Positions 1 through 7,263 are shown, numbered from the stretch's first letter. The stretch is DNA of 15,534 bases from an uncultured Ruminococcus sp. (GCA_900543105.1 UQQA01000050.1:1-15534), one strand, 5' to 3'. Translations and numbers: made by a program. The notes: generated by a model not told the origin, from the sequence alone.

Positions 1-2
1 TG

Positions 3-56
3 CAGGAGCGGGAGTTAGCTGACAGCATACCTTTTTCGGATTTGAGTGTGATATAG
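3..56 (+). CDS. possible 3' end of an upstream gene (partial)
   Basis: The window opens inside a reading frame that codes for QERELADSIPFSDLSVI and stops at TAG 54-56. The residue mix looks protein-like and the stop lies just before the hairpin repeat at 63. With only 17 codons visible nothing can be said about function, and chance is a real alternative. Confidence 0.3.
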   Translation, partial: QERELADSIPFSDLSVI

Positions 57-62
57 TTATTT

Positions 63-164
63 ATACTAAACACCATTTAAAAATTAGAAAAAATCAAGCC
101 GACAATCTTGGATATATTGGATTTCGGCGCGAATCTTTTCCTGTATTTTATTGGTGTTTAGTAT
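63..164. repeat. 102-bp hairpin repeat with 13-bp terminal inverted repeats
   Basis: The ends are ATACTAAACACCA (63-75) and its exact reverse complement (152-164). The arms continue as an imperfect hairpin towards the middle: GAAAAAATC..GCCGA on the left pairs with the GAAAAGATTC..GCCGA read from the right. It encodes nothing. Nineteen bases of its right end recur at 8288-8306, so it belongs to a dispersed family. A small MITE-like element is the likeliest reading. A bidirectional terminator between the gene tail at 56 and the convergent gene ending at 224 is an alternative, but the stem is AT-rich and imperfect. Confidence 0.6.
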
Positions 165-187
165 TAGTATCAAATTTTCGCACAAAA

Positions 188-217
188 ATCCCGATACGAA
201 AATTTCCGTATCGGGAT
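188..217 (-). terminator. rho-independent terminator of the GGDEF gene
   Basis: A perfect 11-bp stem (ATCCCGATACG at 188-198 with CGTATCGGGAT at 207-217) and an 8-base loop are followed on the minus strand by TTTTTGTG. It sits 6 bases after the stop codon of the minus-strand GGDEF gene. Confidence 0.85.
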
Positions 218-223
218 ACTGAT

Positions 224-2116
224 TTAATTTGTCCTAAGTGTTTTTCTACGATTTTTTTCTTCATACATAAGCTTGTCGGAATATCGGATAAGCTCATCAA
301 AGCTCGGCTTTTCACCGTTTTGGGTTATGTAGATTCCAACGCTTGCAGCTATTTTATAAGGCTTTCCCGAGCGTTCGTTTACGCAGTCAAGCTCTTTATA
401 TAGCATACCTCTTATGTTATTTTCAGTACCGCAGCAGGGAAATACAGCCATTATCTCATCGCCGCCGAAGCGTGTGCAGGCAGCATTTGGCGGACAAACT
501 CTTTTTAAAGCCTGTGCCGTATTTTTTATGGCAAAATCGCCGTTATCGTGACCGTACTTGTCGTTTATGGCTTTCAAACCGTCAAGATCGCACATAATCA
601 CTGCCAGTGAATTGCTGCCCAGACCACGAAGTATGTTTTCATACTCGATAAGGAAGCCGTGTCGGTTGAAAAGCCCTGTCAGAGCGTCGATCCTTGATAT
701 CTCATCGACCTTGTTAAGAAGATAATGCTGGTGACGAAGGTTTCTCAGTCCCCCAAGAGCATTGTTCAGCATATTGACTGTCTGCGGAATCTTGTAGTAA
801 TTGCTGGGTATATAGCTTGAAAAATGATAACAGGTGTATCCCATCGGTACACCCAGATAGCTGAGTGCGGTAAAAATTAAGCAGCGTCCGATAAAGCCGT
901 TCATATTCGGGATAATATCTCTTCCGTCCATATTATAAGGAATGAATTTTTCTCCAACACTCTTCTTCCGGTCAATATCGTCGCTGTCATAGAGAACGAA
1001 CATTTTGTTTCTAAAGCGCATTTGGATCTTTTCCTCAGGATTTACCGATTCATCTATACATTCACTTTTGATAACACAGGTCATTGCATACATAAGATCG
1101 TCTTTATGCATTTCATCGGCGATATCCGCAAAGCTTTTACATTGCTGTATGCGTTCGCTGACGTTTGAGAGAATGATATTTTCATCCTGAAAGCGGTAAA
1201 ACTTATTCATAAGCTCGTTATACGGAACTGAAGAATTGAACTTCATTCTGTGTTTTTCACTTTTGCAGCCGCAGGATTCGTTGATTATCAGTTCAGGAAA
1301 AATAGGGATATTTTTTGCCGCATATCCTTCTGAAAAAATTGTATTTACTGCATGGCATATTTCTTTAGCATTGGTCAGAGGATAGATGCCTGAGGACGAA
1401 ACAGTGGGGTCTGCGCTGTATATTGTTTCAATTCCGTCATATCCCGTAATCGCAACATCGTCCGGTACAGAAATGCCTTGATACTGAAGATAGTTTGTAA
1501 CCGCAACTGCCATATGATCGTTGGCGCATACAATAGCTCTCGGGAGCCTGTTTTCTTTTATCAGTTTTTTGACAGCGTCAATGGCAGGCACCGACCAGTA
1601 ATCGCCGTAGCTTACCATACTGTCGTCAAACGGGATATTATTTTCGGAAAGCACATTCCTGAAAGCCTTGATACGTTCATCAGAATAATATTCACCTTTG
1701 ACTCCCGCTATCATGTGAATATTTGTGTACCCGTGGTACTTTACCATATGGGAAACGATATCAGCAAAACCGTCACCTCGACGATACTCAAAATTGATAC
1801 AGTCAGAGATATTTTCTCCCAGAGATATTATCGGAAGCCCCATTTCTCTGTATTTCTGCGCTAAAGCTTTGCAGAAGTCATAATTCCCGAAACGATCAGA
1901 CTGAATAATAACCACATCGCAGAAGGAGGGGTCAATCAGATCAAAAACAGCTGTTTCTGCACTGCTGTTTTTGTCAGGTCTTGAAATGCAGTTATATACA
2001 AATAAACGGCAGCCGATATTACCCAGCTGCCCGTCCAGTTCGTGAATCAGTTCAAAACATTCACTGTCCTGGATACGACAGGTACAAAAGGCAGCTATCT
2101 TATATTTTCCTATCAT
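224..2116 (-). CDS. diguanylate cyclase with LacI-like periplasmic-binding-protein sensor domain
   Basis: Predicted to make the second messenger c-di-GMP from two GTP in response to a small ligand, perhaps a sugar. Residues about 3-290 form a periplasmic-binding-protein type 1 fold as in LacI/PurR regulators (motifs AIVCANDHMAVAV and VPDDVAITGYDGIE), but without the usual N-terminal DNA-binding helix-turn-helix and without a signal peptide, so it is cytosolic. An uncharacterised middle (290-470) ends in a helical linker. The GGDEF domain follows (about 470-628) with DALTGLFNR, DLDGLKAIND and the active-site motif FGGDEI (GGDEI at 551-555), a variant expected to be active. No RxxD inhibitory site is seen before it. 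The ATG at 2116 is preferred over the ATG at 2122 because the ribosome site TGAGG is only 2 bases from the latter and 8 from the former. It is a single-gene unit with its own promoter and terminator. The family call is firm; the ligand is unknown. Confidence 0.9.
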   Translation of the reverse strand: MIGKYKIAAFCTCRIQDSECFELIHELDGQLGNIGCRLFVYNCISRPDKNSSAETAVFDLIDPSFCDVVIIQSDRFGNYDFCKALAQKYREMGLPIISLGENISDCINFEYRRGDGFADIVSHMVKYHGYTNIHMIAGVKGEYYSDERIKAFRNVLSENNIPFDDSMVSYGDYWSVPAIDAVKKLIKENRLPRAIVCANDHMAVAVTNYLQYQGISVPDDVAITGYDGIETIYSADPTVSSSGIYPLTNAKEICHAVNTIFSEGYAAKNIPIFPELIINESCGCKSEKHRMKFNSSVPYNELMNKFYRFQDENIILSNVSERIQQCKSFADIADEMHKDDLMYAMTCVIKSECIDESVNPEEKIQMRFRNKMFVLYDSDDIDRKKSVGEKFIPYNMDGRDIIPNMNGFIGRCLIFTALSYLGVPMGYTCYHFSSYIPSNYYKIPQTVNMLNNALGGLRNLRHQHYLLNKVDEISRIDALTGLFNRHGFLIEYENILRGLGSNSLAVIMCDLDGLKAINDKYGHDNGDFAIKNTAQALKRVCPPNAACTRFGGDEIMAVFPCCGTENNIRGMLYKELDCVNERSGKPYKIAASVGIYITQNGEKPSFDELIRYSDKLMYEEKNRRKTLRTN

Positions 2117-2176
2117 GTTCATCGCCTCATAATTTAAAAAGCAAAAGGATTTTTAAAATTGGTATATTATTACTTT

Positions 2177-2205
2177 ATTATACCATATCCCTAAAATTAT
2201 GTCAA
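2177..2205 (-). promoter_or_regulatory. consensus sigma-70-type promoter of the GGDEF gene
   Basis: On the minus strand, TTGACA (2205-2200) and TATAAT (2182-2177) are separated by exactly 17 bases, a perfect vegetative promoter about 60 bases before the start codon. The imperfect inverted repeat GGTATA..TATACC (2161-2184) covers the -10 box and the likely transcription start and could be an operator; that part is weak. Confidence 0.85.
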
Positions 2206-2252
2206 TCAACTTTTGCGTATAAATGACGGAAAACGGTGGTGTGAAATAACGG

Positions 2253-2279
2253 ATCCCCCCGCAGATCTTGCAGGGGGAT
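2253..2279 (-). terminator. probable terminator of the secreted lichenase gene
   Basis: An 11-bp stem with one mismatch (ATCCCCC..GCA with TGC..GGGGGAT) closes a 5-base loop, 16 bases after the stop codon of the minus-strand lichenase. The following minus-strand bases (CCGTTATTTC) are only moderately T-rich, so termination may be partial. Confidence 0.6.
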
Positions 2280-2295
2280 ATCGCGTAGAACAATG

Positions 2296-3510
2296 TTAAA
2301 CGGGAATGATCTCCCAAAGCTGATTTGCCTGTCCGTTGTAATCCCACTGGATTATATTGGCGTTATCTTCTGAGGAGATACCAGAAACATCAAGAGCCTT
2401 TCCGCTGTTTCTGTTAATGATCTTCCAGCAGTCATCTACACGGATAATGCTCCATTCCTGATTTGCTCCGCCGCCGTACTGCCACTGCTGAACGTTTGCT
2501 CCGTTGTTGCAGGAAACTCCTTCAACATCCAGCACCTTTCCGCTGGCATAATTTTCGATCACATAATATCCGTTATCAAGCTTTTTAAGGTACCATTTCT
2601 GATTGTTATATCCGTTATAGGTGTACTGAAGCACATTTGCACCGTTATCGGGTGAGCCCCAGTAAAGGTCCAGTGCCTTGCCGCTGTTCTTGGAACGAAG
2701 CATATAAAGCTGATTGCTGTCAAACTGTCCATAGGAGGAAGGCGCAGACGGCTCCGAGGGAACAGAAGGTTCAGCGGGGCCGGCGGAGGGCTTTGTATAG
2801 GATATCCAGTCATACTGAGCAGTAAGGGGTGCGACCCCGTTGTATCTGTTCAGCCAGCTATCAACGCCTGTACCGTTCCATATATTCATCATGATTTTTC
2901 CGGGAGTTGAGGGAATATCTTTCGTGGCAGTATATACAGGCTTTTCATCAACATACCAGGTAATACTGCTCTCGCCCCAGTAAAAACCGTAATGGTGGAA
3001 ACCTTCCGAGGCATCAAAGCCCAGATCATAAAGATATTCGTGATTTCCAACGCCGTTTGTATAGTAATTGAACTGTACCTTTGTGGTATCCTTGCCGAGA
3101 AATTCAATATCTATCTCGTCCCATACCGTGCCATCGGTGGGTCCTGTATATGTAAAAAATGAACTTACAATACCATCGTTTTTGGCAGGCTTCATACTTA
3201 CATCATACATTCCGTAACCGAAGGTCTGATTGGTTCGGCATTCACCGCCTGTATATCCGCTCCAACCGTTTCCGTAAATTGAGAGGTTCAGCTTGCCGTC
3301 CGAAAAGCCGACATTTGCAGAGCTCCAGGTACAGTCAAACATTCCGCCGTTTGACCAGCCGTCTGCGATCTGCATTTTATCTGTATCATAAGCATCAAAG
3401 CCTTCACCGAAATATTCGCCGTCAAACTGAGCTGAGTATGCACTTACAGATGTGATACATATTGCTGCAGCCGATGCCGCTGCAATGAGCCTGATGAAAA
3501 ACTTTTTCAT
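2296..3510 (-). CDS. secreted GH16 licheninase with C-terminal ricin-type (CBM13) lectin domain
   Basis: A 404-residue secreted endo-1,3-1,4-beta-glucanase (licheninase) that cuts mixed-linkage beta-glucan of cereal walls. A signal peptide covers about residues 1-27 (MKKFFIRLIAAASAAA, cleavage near SAYSA). The GH16 domain (about 28-240) carries the catalytic motif DEIDIEFLGKD, with E132 as predicted nucleophile, D134 as helper and E136 as acid/base, and then KVQFNYYTNG and TPGKIMMNIWNGTG, nearly as in Bacillus lichenases. A proline/serine linker (about 243-265) leads to a ricin-type beta-trefoil (CBM13) with three QxW-like motifs, the last at 397-399. The ATG at 3510 is chosen over an upstream in-frame ATG (3552) that lies inside the inserted repeat, because AAAGG sits 9 bases before it and the signal peptide follows at once. 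No dockerin is present. A MITE-like element ends 22 bases upstream of the start, so the native leader is interrupted. Confidence 0.95.
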   Translation of the reverse strand: MKKFFIRLIAAASAAAICITSVSAYSAQFDGEYFGEGFDAYDTDKMQIADGWSNGGMFDCTWSSANVGFSDGKLNLSIYGNGWSGYTGGECRTNQTFGYGMYDVSMKPAKNDGIVSSFFTYTGPTDGTVWDEIDIEFLGKDTTKVQFNYYTNGVGNHEYLYDLGFDASEGFHHYGFYWGESSITWYVDEKPVYTATKDIPSTPGKIMMNIWNGTGVDSWLNRYNGVAPLTAQYDWISYTKPSAGPAEPSVPSEPSAPSSYGQFDSNQLYMLRSKNSGKALDLYWGSPDNGANVLQYTYNGYNNQKWYLKKLDNGYYVIENYASGKVLDVEGVSCNNGANVQQWQYGGGANQEWSIIRVDDCWKIINRNSGKALDVSGISSEDNANIIQWDYNGQANQLWEIIPV

Positions 3511-3529
3511 TTTAATACAACCTTTCTTA

Positions 3530-3709
3530 TTAAGGTCACCTCTAAAAACCACCGGCTAAAGCCTTAGCACCTCATCTGCTTGCAGATTTTCCGTCATCTT
3601 GCACATAAATTTCTTGACATACGACAGTATGCCTGCGAAATTTCTATACAATCTGACGAAAAATCTGACTGCGCATCTGAGGCACTATGGTTTTTAGAGG
3701 TGACCTTAA
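3530..3709. mobile_element. MITE-like element, copy 1 (non-autonomous, no transposase)
   Basis: A 174-bp core (3533-3706) has perfect 19-bp terminal inverted repeats starting AGGTCACCTCTAAAAACCA. With flanking bases the symmetry extends to TTAA on both sides, compatible with a TA or TTAA target but not decisive. The arms pair imperfectly along most of the length (CAGATTTT..CGTCA and AAATTTC in both), giving a long hairpin. A near-identical copy lies inverted at 8311-8505. The element ends 22 bases before the lichenase start codon and separates the gene from its upstream region. Confidence 0.85.
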
Positions 3710-4022
3710 ATAAAACTACGCCAAATAATCGTATGTCTGCTTATGATTTAAAGCTTGAGGATAATGCTGTCAGGAATATTGATGCGGTATATCATCATTA
3801 ACTTTACACCCCCTCTGTTTTATTTTTCAATCACACTGCCTTTGGGTTTGTATTTTTAATATACCTTTATTTTACGAAAAACAATATCAGTATTTTGATT
3901 TCTTTGTCAGAATTTTGTTGTATTTGGGAATATGCAATAAATTGTTTTGTAATATTGATAAAAAAATATGCACAACATCCGAAATAGTATATGCGAATTA
4001 TTATTCATTTTTTTACATAACA
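3710..4022. other. AT-rich intergenic stretch without a recognised gene
   Basis: Between the MITE-like copy and the terminator of the next gene there is no credible ORF beyond the 16-codon one. A minus-strand TATATT (3863-3858) could be the -10 box of the lichenase promoter, but no good -35 box stands at the right distance. The lichenase promoter is therefore not located with confidence. Confidence 0.4.
3748..3798 (-). CDS. possible 16-codon leader ORF upstream of the lichenase
   Basis: On the minus strand a strong ribosome-site-like run, AGAGGGGGTG, stands 8 bases before ATG ATG (3798, 3795), which opens MMIYRINIPDSIILKL and then stops. It lies beyond the inserted element in the likely old leader of the lichenase gene. 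It may be a leader peptide, a gene remnant, or chance. The plus-strand frame through the same bases also reads as a peptide, so the case is weak. Confidence 0.25.
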   Translation of the reverse strand: MMIYRINIPDSIILKL

Positions 4023-4059
4023 AAACCGCCGTTCCCAATGTATAGGAAAACGGCGGTTT
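4023..4059 (-). terminator. terminator of the lipoprotein lichenase gene
   Basis: A perfect 11-bp stem (AAACCGCCGTT at 4023-4033 with AACGGCGGTTT at 4049-4059) closes a 15-base loop. On the minus strand the stem ends in TTT and continues TGTTATG. It lies 18 bases after the stop codon. Confidence 0.75.
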
Positions 4060-4077
4060 CATATAATTTAGCAAATC

Positions 4078-4839
4078 TCATTCGTCAAAAGGAACGAAGG
4101 AAATTGACTTGTATTCTGCGGTAAGAGGCATATGACTGTCATCAAAAGCATTAAGCCAGCTGTCAACGCCCGTTCCGCACCATGCGTTCATCATAATTTT
4201 GCTCGGGGTAACGGGTATATTTTCCGTTGCGGTATAGGCTTCCTTTCCGTCAACGAACCACACTATCTTATCCTTATGCCACTCAAAGGCATAATCGTGA
4301 AAATCCTCGGAAGCGTCAAAGCCAAGGTCATAAAGATACTCGTGATTTCCCTTGCTGTCGGTGAAGTAATTGAACTGGACTTTCGTTGTGTCCTTGCCGA
4401 GAATTTCAATATCTATCTCGTCCCAAGGGTTATTGTCGGACGGACCTGTATAGGTGAAAAATGAGGAAACAACACCGTCATTTTTTATTGCTTTCATTCT
4501 GACTTCGTATCTGCCATAGCCGTAAAAGTCCTTGGAGCGGTATTCTGCACCCGAATACGGAACTGTTCCGGCTTTGCTGTCCTTATCAATGGTAAGACCC
4601 ATTACGCCGTTCTCAAAGGTACAGTTTTCGGCACGCCAGGTGACGTTGAACATATTTCCGTTCGTCCAGCCATCCGAGCACTCAAAGAGCGAAGAACTGC
4701 CGTTTTCAAAGGTCACGTTTGAGATGTTTTCCTCTTGTGGCTTTTCCGAAGCGATGTTTGAAGTTGCGCAGGAGCATAACATTACTGTGCAGGTGATAAA
4801 AATTGCGGCTGTTTTGATTTTTTTTACGATATTTTTCAT
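4078..4839 (-). CDS. GH16 licheninase, lipoprotein form
   Basis: A 253-residue licheninase predicted to be tethered to the outside of the membrane. The N-terminus MKNIVKKIKTAAIFITCTV runs into MLCSCATSN, a plausible lipobox (the cysteine of LCSC at about 24). The rest is one GH16 domain with DEIDIEILGKD (E141 predicted nucleophile, D143, E145 acid/base), KVQFNYFTD, DLGFDASEDFHDY and TPSKIMMNAWCGTG. It closely resembles the secreted lichenase at 2296-3510 but lacks the lectin domain, so the two are paralogues with different placement. The frame is open further upstream to 4995, but that part would run into the AraC gene; ATG 4839 has AAAGGA 11 bases before it and starts the signal peptide. The gene lies 88 bases downstream of the AraC gene and has its own -10 box, so it may be transcribed both alone and with the regulator. 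Confidence 0.93.
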   Translation of the reverse strand: MKNIVKKIKTAAIFITCTVMLCSCATSNIASEKPQEENISNVTFENGSSSLFECSDGWTNGNMFNVTWRAENCTFENGVMGLTIDKDSKAGTVPYSGAEYRSKDFYGYGRYEVRMKAIKNDGVVSSFFTYTGPSDNNPWDEIDIEILGKDTTKVQFNYFTDSKGNHEYLYDLGFDASEDFHDYAFEWHKDKIVWFVDGKEAYTATENIPVTPSKIMMNAWCGTGVDSWLNAFDDSHMPLTAEYKSISFVPFDE

Positions 4840-4878
4840 AGGTGAAGTTCCTTTCGCTGTTTTTTCTGAATTTTCTAT

Positions 4879-4884
4879 ATTATA
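4879..4884 (-). promoter_or_regulatory. -10 box of the lipoprotein lichenase promoter
   Basis: On the minus strand TATAAT (4884-4879) stands about 40 bases before the start codon. At 17-base spacing the -35 position holds TATATA, a poor match; TTGATA is present but 21 bases away. A good -10 with a poor -35 fits a promoter that needs an activator, here most likely the adjacent AraC protein. Confidence 0.55.
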
Positions 4885-4922
4885 GTAGGGATTCACATTT
4901 CTATATATCAAAAATCTGCTGT

Positions 4923-4940
4923 AAATATCATTTTTTTGCT
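4923..4940 (-). promoter_or_regulatory. 18-bp motif shared with the sugar-binding-protein promoter
   Basis: Read on the minus strand this is AGCAAAAAAATGATATTT, identical in all 18 bases to plus-strand 5762-5779 upstream of the solute-binding protein. Here it overlaps the last codons and stop of the AraC gene and ends 38 bases before the -10 box of the lichenase. It may be an AraC-family binding site; its A-run lowers the weight of the match. Confidence 0.45.
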
Positions 4941-5692
4941 CTTTTATGAGTATTATCGCCCCAATTGTCACGGTAATATTTTTTTCGGAACTCATTCGGG
5001 GTCATTCCGGTATATTTTCGGAAAGCGCTTATAAAGTGGCTGTGCGAAGTAAAAGCGAGGTAGTTTGCGATATCTGCTGACGAGAAATCGGAGTATTTGA
5101 GCATATTCTGCGCAGTTTCGACACGCTTTATTGCGATATAAGCTGATATTGTCACGCCGACCTCGCTTTTAAAAAGCCGTGACAGATAGGAAGTACTCAA
5201 AGAAACATGATCGGCAATGTCGTTTTCGCTTATTTTTGAGTGGAGGTTGTCATAGATATAGTCCATTGTCATTATAACGGGTTTGGAATAGATATTTACG
5301 TGGGCAAGCTTGTTCATAAGTTTGGTGAACTCGATAACGGCTTCTTTATGGAGCTTGTGAAGCTCTGCTTCGGTCGAACACTTATCCGCTTTCATTATAT
5401 AGAGGTCGCTGAGGGTATAGGCGGTTTCCATTTCCATTCCGCCCTCGACGCAGAAGCGTGTTATAAGCGCTATAGTTACGATAAAATGATATTTAAGGTT
5501 GCGAAGCGGGTCTTCGGAAAGCACACCTGCGCCGTTTCCGCCGAGCGGTGTCATAACCTTTTCAACTGCGCTGACATCGCCTTTCTTAACGCAGTCATAA
5601 AATTCAAATTCCTTTTCAAACGGCGAATGTCTGAACTCATACTCTCGGTTCAGAAATGCTTTATAGGAAAGCTCCTTTTCATATTCCGACAT
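4928..5692 (-). CDS. AraC-family transcriptional regulator
   Basis: A 254-residue regulator. The C-terminal part (about 150-245) is the two-helix-turn-helix AraC DNA-binding domain: YIYDNLHSKISENDIADHVS then SYLSRLFKSEVGVT, and the signature AFTSHSHFISAFRKYTGMTP. The N-terminal 140 residues are helical and do not look like the usual sugar-binding cupin; they resemble the helical input region common in Clostridia AraC regulators, and the ligand is unknown. The start at 5692 is backed by AGAGGTG 7 bases upstream. It is divergent from the sugar-binding protein gene (161 bp apart) and upstream of the lipoprotein lichenase on the same strand, the usual position of a local activator. Inference: it controls both units and itself. 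Confidence 0.92.
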   Translation of the reverse strand: MSEYEKELSYKAFLNREYEFRHSPFEKEFEFYDCVKKGDVSAVEKVMTPLGGNGAGVLSEDPLRNLKYHFIVTIALITRFCVEGGMEMETAYTLSDLYIMKADKCSTEAELHKLHKEAVIEFTKLMNKLAHVNIYSKPVIMTMDYIYDNLHSKISENDIADHVSLSTSYLSRLFKSEVGVTISAYIAIKRVETAQNMLKYSDFSSADIANYLAFTSHSHFISAFRKYTGMTPNEFRKKYYRDNWGDNTHKRAKK

Positions 5693-5714
5693 ATTGATTC
5701 ACCTCTTTGATTCT

Positions 5715-5743
5715 ATTATATATTATTTTGATTAAAAAAGCAA
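5715..5743 (-). promoter_or_regulatory. promoter of the AraC regulator gene
   Basis: On the minus strand TTGCTT (5743-5738) and TATAAT (5720-5715) are 17 bases apart, giving a short leader of about 15 bases. The -35 box lies inside the first of two direct repeats, which would allow self-repression. Confidence 0.6.
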
Positions 5744-5766
5744 CATAATTTTGATACAAAAAGCAA
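5726..5766. promoter_or_regulatory. pair of 18-bp direct repeats, probable AraC operator
   Basis: TTTTGATTAAAAAAGCAA (5726-5743) and TTTTGATACAAAAAGCAA (5749-5766) match in 16 of 18 bases and repeat every 23 bases, about two helical turns. Direct half-sites at such spacing are typical of AraC-family operators. They lie in the divergent promoter between the AraC gene and the solute-binding protein, and the first covers the regulator's own -35 box. Confidence 0.55.
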
Positions 5767-5779
5767 AAAAATGATATTT
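5762..5779 (+). promoter_or_regulatory. 18-bp motif shared with the lipoprotein lichenase promoter
   Basis: AGCAAAAAAATGATATTT is repeated exactly on the minus strand at 4940-4923. It overlaps the second direct repeat and lies about 75 bases before the solute-binding protein start. No strong -35/-10 pair is visible between it and the gene (TTAAAT/TATAGG near 5797-5808 is the best -10 region), which fits activation. Confidence 0.45.
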
Positions 5780-5853
5780 TTATCCTTTGCGATATGTTAA
5801 ATTATAGGTACAGTAAATCGTGACACCGTTAATTAAAAAAGGAGAAAAAGATT

Positions 5854-7248
5854 ATGAAAAATTTTAAGAGGGTACTTGCCTTTACAGCCGCAATTGCACT
5901 TATCGGTTCAATGACCGCCTGCGGAAATTCATCAACACCTGTCGAAACAACGGCAACGACCGCGCCAAAGGAGCTTGACGAAGAGGACAAGGCTGCTGTT
6001 AACGAAGTTGACATCGGCGAAGATGAAAAGCTTGAAAACGGAACTATCAAGTGGCTTGCGACTTATGACATCAACCCCGACCTTGGAAAGCCGAAGATGT
6101 TTGCACTTGAACTTTTTGAGTCCAAGTACGGAGGAAAGGTTGAATGGATACCGACCACTTGGGATAACCGATACAACGATCTTTCAACGAATGTTCTCGG
6201 CGGCTCTTCGCCCGACCTTTTCCCTGCGCAGGAATTCGATACATTCCCGAGCAAGGTAATTGACGGAATGTTTGAACCTTTTGATGATTATCTTGATTTT
6301 GACAGCGATCTCTGGTCGGACGGCTGCAAAAAGCTTGCGGAGCTTCACACTATCGGCGGAAAGCATTACGTTGCACCCGTTGCTACCGATTCAAAGTGTG
6401 TAATGATCTACAACAAAAAGACTATCGAAGAAAACGGTCTTGCCGATCCTGTTGAGCTTCTTGAAGAGGACAACTGGACTTGGGACACATTCAGACAGAT
6501 GTGCCTTGACTACTGCGACCGTGAAGAGGACAAATTCGCATACGACAGCTGGTATTTTGAAACGCAGTTTATTCTCACAACGGGAACTGCACCTATCAGC
6601 ATGGAGAACGGCAAGGTCGTAAACAACATTTCGAGTGCTGCTGTTGAGCGTGCGGAAAACTTTATGTACAATCTCAAAAAAGACGATCTCCCACTTCCGA
6701 AGGCTGAATTCAACTGGACAGAACAGCCTTTCAGAATCAGCGAGGGCAAGACACTTTTCTGGCCTTGCGCAACATGGGCACTTTGGGAGGCTGATCTTTC
6801 CAAGTTCGGTGAGCAGGGCGAGATAATGTTCGTTCCGATGCCGAAAGACCCCGAGGCTGACAAATACTATCTTCCTGCAAATATGGACGCTTATGCACTT
6901 TGCAAGGGTGCGCCTAACCCCGAGGGTGCTGCTGCATTCATCAAGTGCAAGCTCATCGCAGAGCAGGACGAAAGTGCGCTTGCTATCACAGAAAAGCAGT
7001 ACCGTGAGGACTACGGCTGGACAGATGAAATGATAGATATGTGGCACAAGGTAAGAGAAATGACCGACGCAAACCCTGTTGCAAGCATTCACATGGGACT
7101 TCCTACCGAGCAGGCAAACATCATTGACGATGCTATCAAGCAGGCATCATTCAACGGTACGGACTGGGCAGTAAAGAGAGAAGAAATTGCAACGCTTTGT
7201 CAGGAAACTGTTGACGAACTCAACAAAAAGATCGAAGCAAATTTCTAA
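5854..7248 (+). CDS. extracellular solute-binding lipoprotein of a sugar ABC transporter
   Basis: A 464-residue family-1 type extracellular solute-binding protein, expected to capture sugars or oligosaccharides and hand them to an ABC importer. A lipoprotein signal MKNFKRVLAFTAAIALIGSM ends at TAC with the lipid-bearing cysteine at residue 23; a Thr/Glu-rich spacer follows. The mature part shows the family pattern: ALELFESKYGGKVEWIPTTW, SPDLFPAQEFDTFPSKVIDG, VMIYNKKTIEENG, NWTWDTFRQMC, and a late FVPMPKD segment. AAAGGAG stands 9 bases before the ATG. A GH5 gene follows after 15 bases, clearly one operon. No permease or ATPase gene is next to it, which is unusual; the partners must be encoded elsewhere. 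Sugar specificity is inferred only from the lichenases and the GH5 neighbour. Confidence 0.9.
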   Translation: MKNFKRVLAFTAAIALIGSMTACGNSSTPVETTATTAPKELDEEDKAAVNEVDIGEDEKLENGTIKWLATYDINPDLGKPKMFALELFESKYGGKVEWIPTTWDNRYNDLSTNVLGGSSPDLFPAQEFDTFPSKVIDGMFEPFDDYLDFDSDLWSDGCKKLAELHTIGGKHYVAPVATDSKCVMIYNKKTIEENGLADPVELLEEDNWTWDTFRQMCLDYCDREEDKFAYDSWYFETQFILTTGTAPISMENGKVVNNISSAAVERAENFMYNLKKDDLPLPKAEFNWTEQPFRISEGKTLFWPCATWALWEADLSKFGEQGEIMFVPMPKDPEADKYYLPANMDAYALCKGAPNPEGAAAFIKCKLIAEQDESALAITEKQYREDYGWTDEMIDMWHKVREMTDANPVASIHMGLPTEQANIIDDAIKQASFNGTDWAVKREEIATLCQETVDELNKKIEANF

Positions 7249-7263
7249 AAGGAAAGGTATTTT

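Noticed and set aside
3580..3801. A plus-strand 73-codon ORF
   Set aside because: Most of it is translated MITE-like repeat sequence, and it has no ribosome site; only its last 20 or so codons lie outside the element, and they look protein-like only by chance-level evidence.
4840..4995. An upstream in-frame start for the lipoprotein lichenase
   Set aside because: It would place 52 extra residues before a typical lipoprotein signal, overlap the AraC gene and run through the promoter; ATG 4839 has the ribosome site.
6391..7092. A minus-strand ORF of 233 codons inside the solute-binding protein gene
   Set aside because: Antisense to a gene with a full lipoprotein signal and family motifs; no support of its own.
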